From Shewanella gaetbuli (GTDB lineage Bacteria > Pseudomonadota > Gammaproteobacteria > Enterobacterales > Shewanellaceae), in contig NZ_JAKIKP010000005.1 in the NCBI RefSeq assembly GCF_023284065.1, positions 124,001 to 188,000 of the forward strand: a DNA stretch of 64,000 nucleotides, written 5' to 3'. The notes under the pieces are model-generated. The model was given only the letters and a program-made list of their open reading frames with translations, was not told the origin of the DNA and made no database searches. Shown one piece after another: positions 61,135 to 64,000 of this stretch (within the stretch, counting starts at the first letter, position 1; each line of letters begins with the position of its first letter). The position numbers were made by a program, and so were the translations under genes.

Positions 61135-64000
61135 TTAAGCACTGTAGGCGTTAATTGAAGCTTGTTGGATATACTGCTCAAATATATCAATAGGCAAGGG
61201 CTTGCTATATCGATAACCCTGATAATGCTCGCAACCCATTTGAATGAGTGCGTGTTGCTGCTCTAAGGTTTCTACACCTTCTGCAATCACATTAACCCCC
61301 AAGCTATTGGCCATAGCGATAATCATTTTTACAATAGACTGATCGCTATTATTGGTGGTCAGTTCGTCCACAAAAGAACGATCTATCTTTAATTGATATA
61401 AAGGCAGTTTTTTCAAATATTGCAGTGACGAGTATCCTGTACCAAAATCATCCAGTGAAAATAGTATGCCGAGTGCATTTAGACTGTGCATTTGTTTAAT
61501 AGTACCGTTGATGTCATCTAACAATAGTGATTCAGTAAGCTCCATTTTGAGCTTTTGAGGGGCAATATGATATCGATGAATGATCTCGCGGCACTGTTCA
61601 ACAAATTGAGCTTGTTTAAATTGCTTTGAACTCACATTGATCGATAGTGTTAAATTTTTGGTGTGGCTATTTTTTTGCCATTGGTCCAGTTGTTCGCAAG
61701 CACTATTTAATATCCAGTAGCCTAACTCAACAATAAGTCCCGACTCTTCCATTTGGGGAATAAACTCAATAGGGGTAATTATCCCTTTTGTTGGGTGCCG
61801 CCAACGTAATAATGCTTCTGCTCCTGTGGGCTGCATTTGATGATTTATTTGCACTTGATAGAAAAGCTCAAACTGCTGCTCTTTAACTGCTTGATGTAAT
61901 TCTGACTCTAGCTTCATCCTCTGGCTTATTTCAGCTTGCATTTGTGGATTAAAAAAGCGCACCGTATTGCGGCCAGCCTGTTTTGCTTGATACATGGCAA
62001 TATCGGCACGTTTCATTAATTCTGATGTGGTTACGGTTTGCTCGCCAAACAAGGTAACGCCAATACTGGTCGTACATTTGAATTCAATGGCGTTTAAATG
62101 AAAAGGTGTTTGTAGCTTAAGTAATATTTGGCCACAAATGCGGTTTACCTCATCTGTAGCGGCTTGTTTGTCGGCACTGAGTCCTTCTAAAATAATAACA
62201 AATTCATCACCACCAATGCGAGCAAGGGTATCTTCTTTTCTCACGCAACTTTCTAGTCGCTCAGCCATTGAAGTAAGTAGTAAATCGCCCATATCATGCC
62301 CGTGGGTATCGTTTAGCATTTTAAAATGATCAATGTCTAAAAACAGCAAAGCATTATTAAGATACTGGTGGTTACTCAAGGCGATGACTCGCCTTAATCT
62401 GTCCAGCAATAACCGCCGATTAGGTAAATTGGTGAGTTGATCATAAAAGGCAAGTTGTTGGATTTTTTGCTCTGACTTTTTACGCAGGGTTATGTCATTA
62501 ATGGTGATGATATAGTTGGTAATTTGATGCTCATTTTTTACCGCATCTAAATATAAATAGGCTGGAAAACAATGGCCATCTTTATGTTTTTGCCAAACTT
62601 CGCCTTCCCAAGCATCTTGGTCTGCAATATTTGGCCACACTTCACGATAAAACTGTTCGTCATAGTTTTCTGGGCATAATATTGAAGGATGCTTGCCGAT
62701 TAACTCTTCAGCATCATAGCCGGTGATGTCGGTAAACGATGTATTAACTTGCAAAATATTCTCTTTGGCATCTGTGATTAAAATACCTTCTTGAGAGTCA
62801 AACACTTTAGCTGCAAGTAATAGTTTTTGCTCCACTTGCTTGCGTTCAGTAATGTTGGTAATGCCGGTAATGTAACCTGTCACATTTTTACGCTCATCAA
62901 ATGAAGGCACATATTGAACCAGTAAACTTTGACCAAACAAATTAATATCATAACTAACCGTTTCGCCACTCAGAACTTTGATGATATGGGGTTTTAATTC
63001 ACGGTAAACGGCTTTACCGACAATTTCTTGCACCTTGCGGCCTATAATCGCTTCTGGCGTTAAATCAAAAAGCTTTGCATAGGGTTGGCTGGCATATATA
63101 TAACGTCCATTTTTATCGCAACTGGCAATGTAAAAGGGAGAGTTATCAGTAATAAATTGTAACTGTTGCTGTTGTTCAATGAGCTTAAGCTCGGTTTGTT
63201 TGTAAAGGGTAATATCTTGGGAGAAACCAGAGAGCGAGATACTGTTATCTAGCGGATTAATGATTCGTTTGCCGCGACAGTGTATCCAACGTACTTGGCC
63301 ATCACTTGGGCGCGTAATGGTGTATTGAACACGATGCTCTTTTCCGGTTTTAATGCAGTTTTGTAATGATTGGTGGAATGCTTCGTGAAATTGAAGGTGC
63401 ATTAATGACAACAATGTACTGAGGTTGGTTTCATCGTGCTGGTTAAGCCCATACAATTGATACATTTGTGGGTCGCAAATGGCCTCGCCTGTTTCAATGT
63501 CTAAATCCCAATAGCCGACCTCTGAAAAGGTTAATGCTTCTTCAAGTCGATGTTCACTTTTTTCTAATGCGCGGGTTATTGCATTGTTTTTACGGCTTTG
63601 CTCAATTAAATAAAGGGTGTTTTCAGCAAAAGCGGCATACAGTGACAGCGTGACATTAATGAGCTGTCTTGAGGCACCTTGAAAGTGTTGTTTTGCCTGT
63701 GCCTTTGCTTGTTCTAGTGTGGCGCCTTTTTGTAGCGCTTGAACCTGAATTGCAAGGTCAAAGTCATTTTCTAAAATATGTGCAGCCAACCAGTTGGTAA
63801 GAAAAGTAATCAGGCTTTTGAGTAGTTCATCTGTTGGCGTTGTTTCAAATTCGGCTTTTAATTGAGCCAGTTTGCTGGTGAAGCGTTGATGTTCTTTTTG
63901 GTGGCTGTCGGCATTAGTGTGATTAGGTAAAAAGGCTTGCCAAAGCTTTTCTTCGGTTTCAAAGTGATATTTTGTGTAGGCAATAAGCTCGTTTATAACG
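61135..64000 (-). CDS. Hemerythrin-PAS-GGDEF-EAL protein (5' end off the window)
   Basis: The reading frame is open from the right edge, so at least 954 residues are visible and the N-terminus is missing. Order of domains: a hemerythrin-like part (about 63700-64000; AYTKYHFETEEKLW, then HQKEHQRF, then AAHILENDFDL as iron ligands), two to three PAS domains (about 62500-63560), GGDEF (RIGGDEFVII, catalytically intact), and EAL (GAEALLRW, DDFGTGYSSLQYL, AEGVET). It could make or break c-di-GMP, controlled by O2 or redox through a di-iron site. No membrane helix is visible. Confidence 0.85.
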   Translation of the reverse strand, partial: VINELIAYTKYHFETEEKLWQAFLPNHTNADSHQKEHQRFTSKLAQLKAEFETTPTDELLKSLITFLTNWLAAHILENDFDLAIQVQALQKGATLEQAKAQAKQHFQGASRQLINVTLSLYAAFAENTLYLIEQSRKNNAITRALEKSEHRLEEALTFSEVGYWDLDIETGEAICDPQMYQLYGLNQHDETNLSTLLSLMHLQFHEAFHQSLQNCIKTGKEHRVQYTITRPSDGQVRWIHCRGKRIINPLDNSISLSGFSQDITLYKQTELKLIEQQQQLQFITDNSPFYIASCDKNGRYIYASQPYAKLFDLTPEAIIGRKVQEIVGKAVYRELKPHIIKVLSGETVSYDINLFGQSLLVQYVPSFDERKNVTGYITGITNITERKQVEQKLLLAAKVFDSQEGILITDAKENILQVNTSFTDITGYDAEELIGKHPSILCPENYDEQFYREVWPNIADQDAWEGEVWQKHKDGHCFPAYLYLDAVKNEHQITNYIITINDITLRKKSEQKIQQLAFYDQLTNLPNRRLLLDRLRRVIALSNHQYLNNALLFLDIDHFKMLNDTHGHDMGDLLLTSMAERLESCVRKEDTLARIGGDEFVIILEGLSADKQAATDEVNRICGQILLKLQTPFHLNAIEFKCTTSIGVTLFGEQTVTTSELMKRADIAMYQAKQAGRNTVRFFNPQMQAEISQRMKLESELHQAVKEQQFELFYQVQINHQMQPTGAEALLRWRHPTKGIITPIEFIPQMEESGLIVELGYWILNSACEQLDQWQKNSHTKNLTLSINVSSKQFKQAQFVEQCREIIHRYHIAPQKLKMELTESLLLDDINGTIKQMHSLNALGILFSLDDFGTGYSSLQYLKKLPLYQLKIDRSFVDELTTNNSDQSIVKMIIAMANSLGVNVIAEGVETLEQQHALIQMGCEHYQGYRYSKPLPIDIFEQYIQQASINAYSA

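Noticed and set aside
38..64000. CRISPR arrays, tRNA or rRNA genes, integrases and transposases
   Set aside because: None seen by eye on either strand; the only repeats are short inverted repeats and a 4-unit coding repeat.

Overview
The window is 64 kb of AT-rich, gene-dense gammaproteobacterial chromosome. It most likely comes from a Shewanella or close relative. The reasons are an orphan periplasmic NrfA nitrite reductase with no nrfH or nrfBCD beside it, many secreted S9, M3 and M28 peptidases, several c-di-GMP enzymes, OmpR/EnvZ and GreB very close to gammaproteobacterial forms, and an RsmJ that reads like the Shewanella protein. This is from remembered family features, not a database search. 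I see no tRNA, rRNA, CRISPR array, phage or insertion sequence with a transposase. One gene is flanked by a 22-bp inverted repeat that may be a mobile-element trace.

Layout. 0-6 kb: a small Xre regulator (cut by the edge) with its DUF2975 membrane partner, an S9 peptidase lipoprotein, a CSS-motif EAL phosphodiesterase and a D15-type outer-membrane barrel. 6-12 kb: a secreted protein of unknown role, a class I glutamine amidotransferase, a CYTH phosphatase, and an Xre/DUF3612-type regulator divergent from a 172-residue protein that looks like an isolated malate synthase G accessory domain. A YeiH-type transporter follows. 12-22 kb: PqiA-like protein, HD-GYP phosphodiesterase, MenF, AbgT transporter, LemA-like protein with a lytic transglycosylase, M28 peptidase, RlmJ and RsmJ. 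23-31 kb: a secreted nuclease with an autotransporter-type passenger but no barrel, twin small secreted proteins, a CHASE4-GGDEF cyclase and NrfA. 31-43 kb: M3 peptidase, a proline unit (small membrane ORF-putP-proB-proA) divergent from a MarR regulator, an iadA-yfcC dipeptide unit and two PepSY membrane proteins. 42-48 kb: a Cys-rich leader protein with CusB/CusA copper/silver efflux. 48-64 kb: a second S9 peptidase, a LysR-DUF1656-HlyD-FUSC aromatic acid efflux unit, the repeat-flanked TolB/TPR gene, PpiC, DUF2937, a peroxiredoxin, OmpR/EnvZ, GreB, and a hemerythrin-PAS-GGDEF-EAL protein cut by the right edge.

How the genes work together. Protein and peptide scavenging is well represented: S9 twice, M3, M28, isoaspartyl dipeptidase with a YfcC carrier, and AbgT. 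Osmotic and envelope functions include the putP-proBA unit, OmpR/EnvZ, a lytic transglycosylase and a PqiA-like protein. Four proteins make or break c-di-GMP. Metal and toxic-compound export is covered by CusBA and the Aae-like unit. Most other genes are ordinary housekeeping.

Most worth a second look: the stand-alone malate synthase G-like domain beside a possibly Fe-S-binding regulator; a 50-residue membrane ORF whose stop overlaps the putP start; the repeat-flanked TolB/TPR gene; an isoaspartyl dipeptidase lacking a metal-ligand histidine; the barrel-less autotransporter-like nuclease; and the hemerythrin-controlled c-di-GMP enzyme. I did not find a convincing new multi-gene defence or mobile system.
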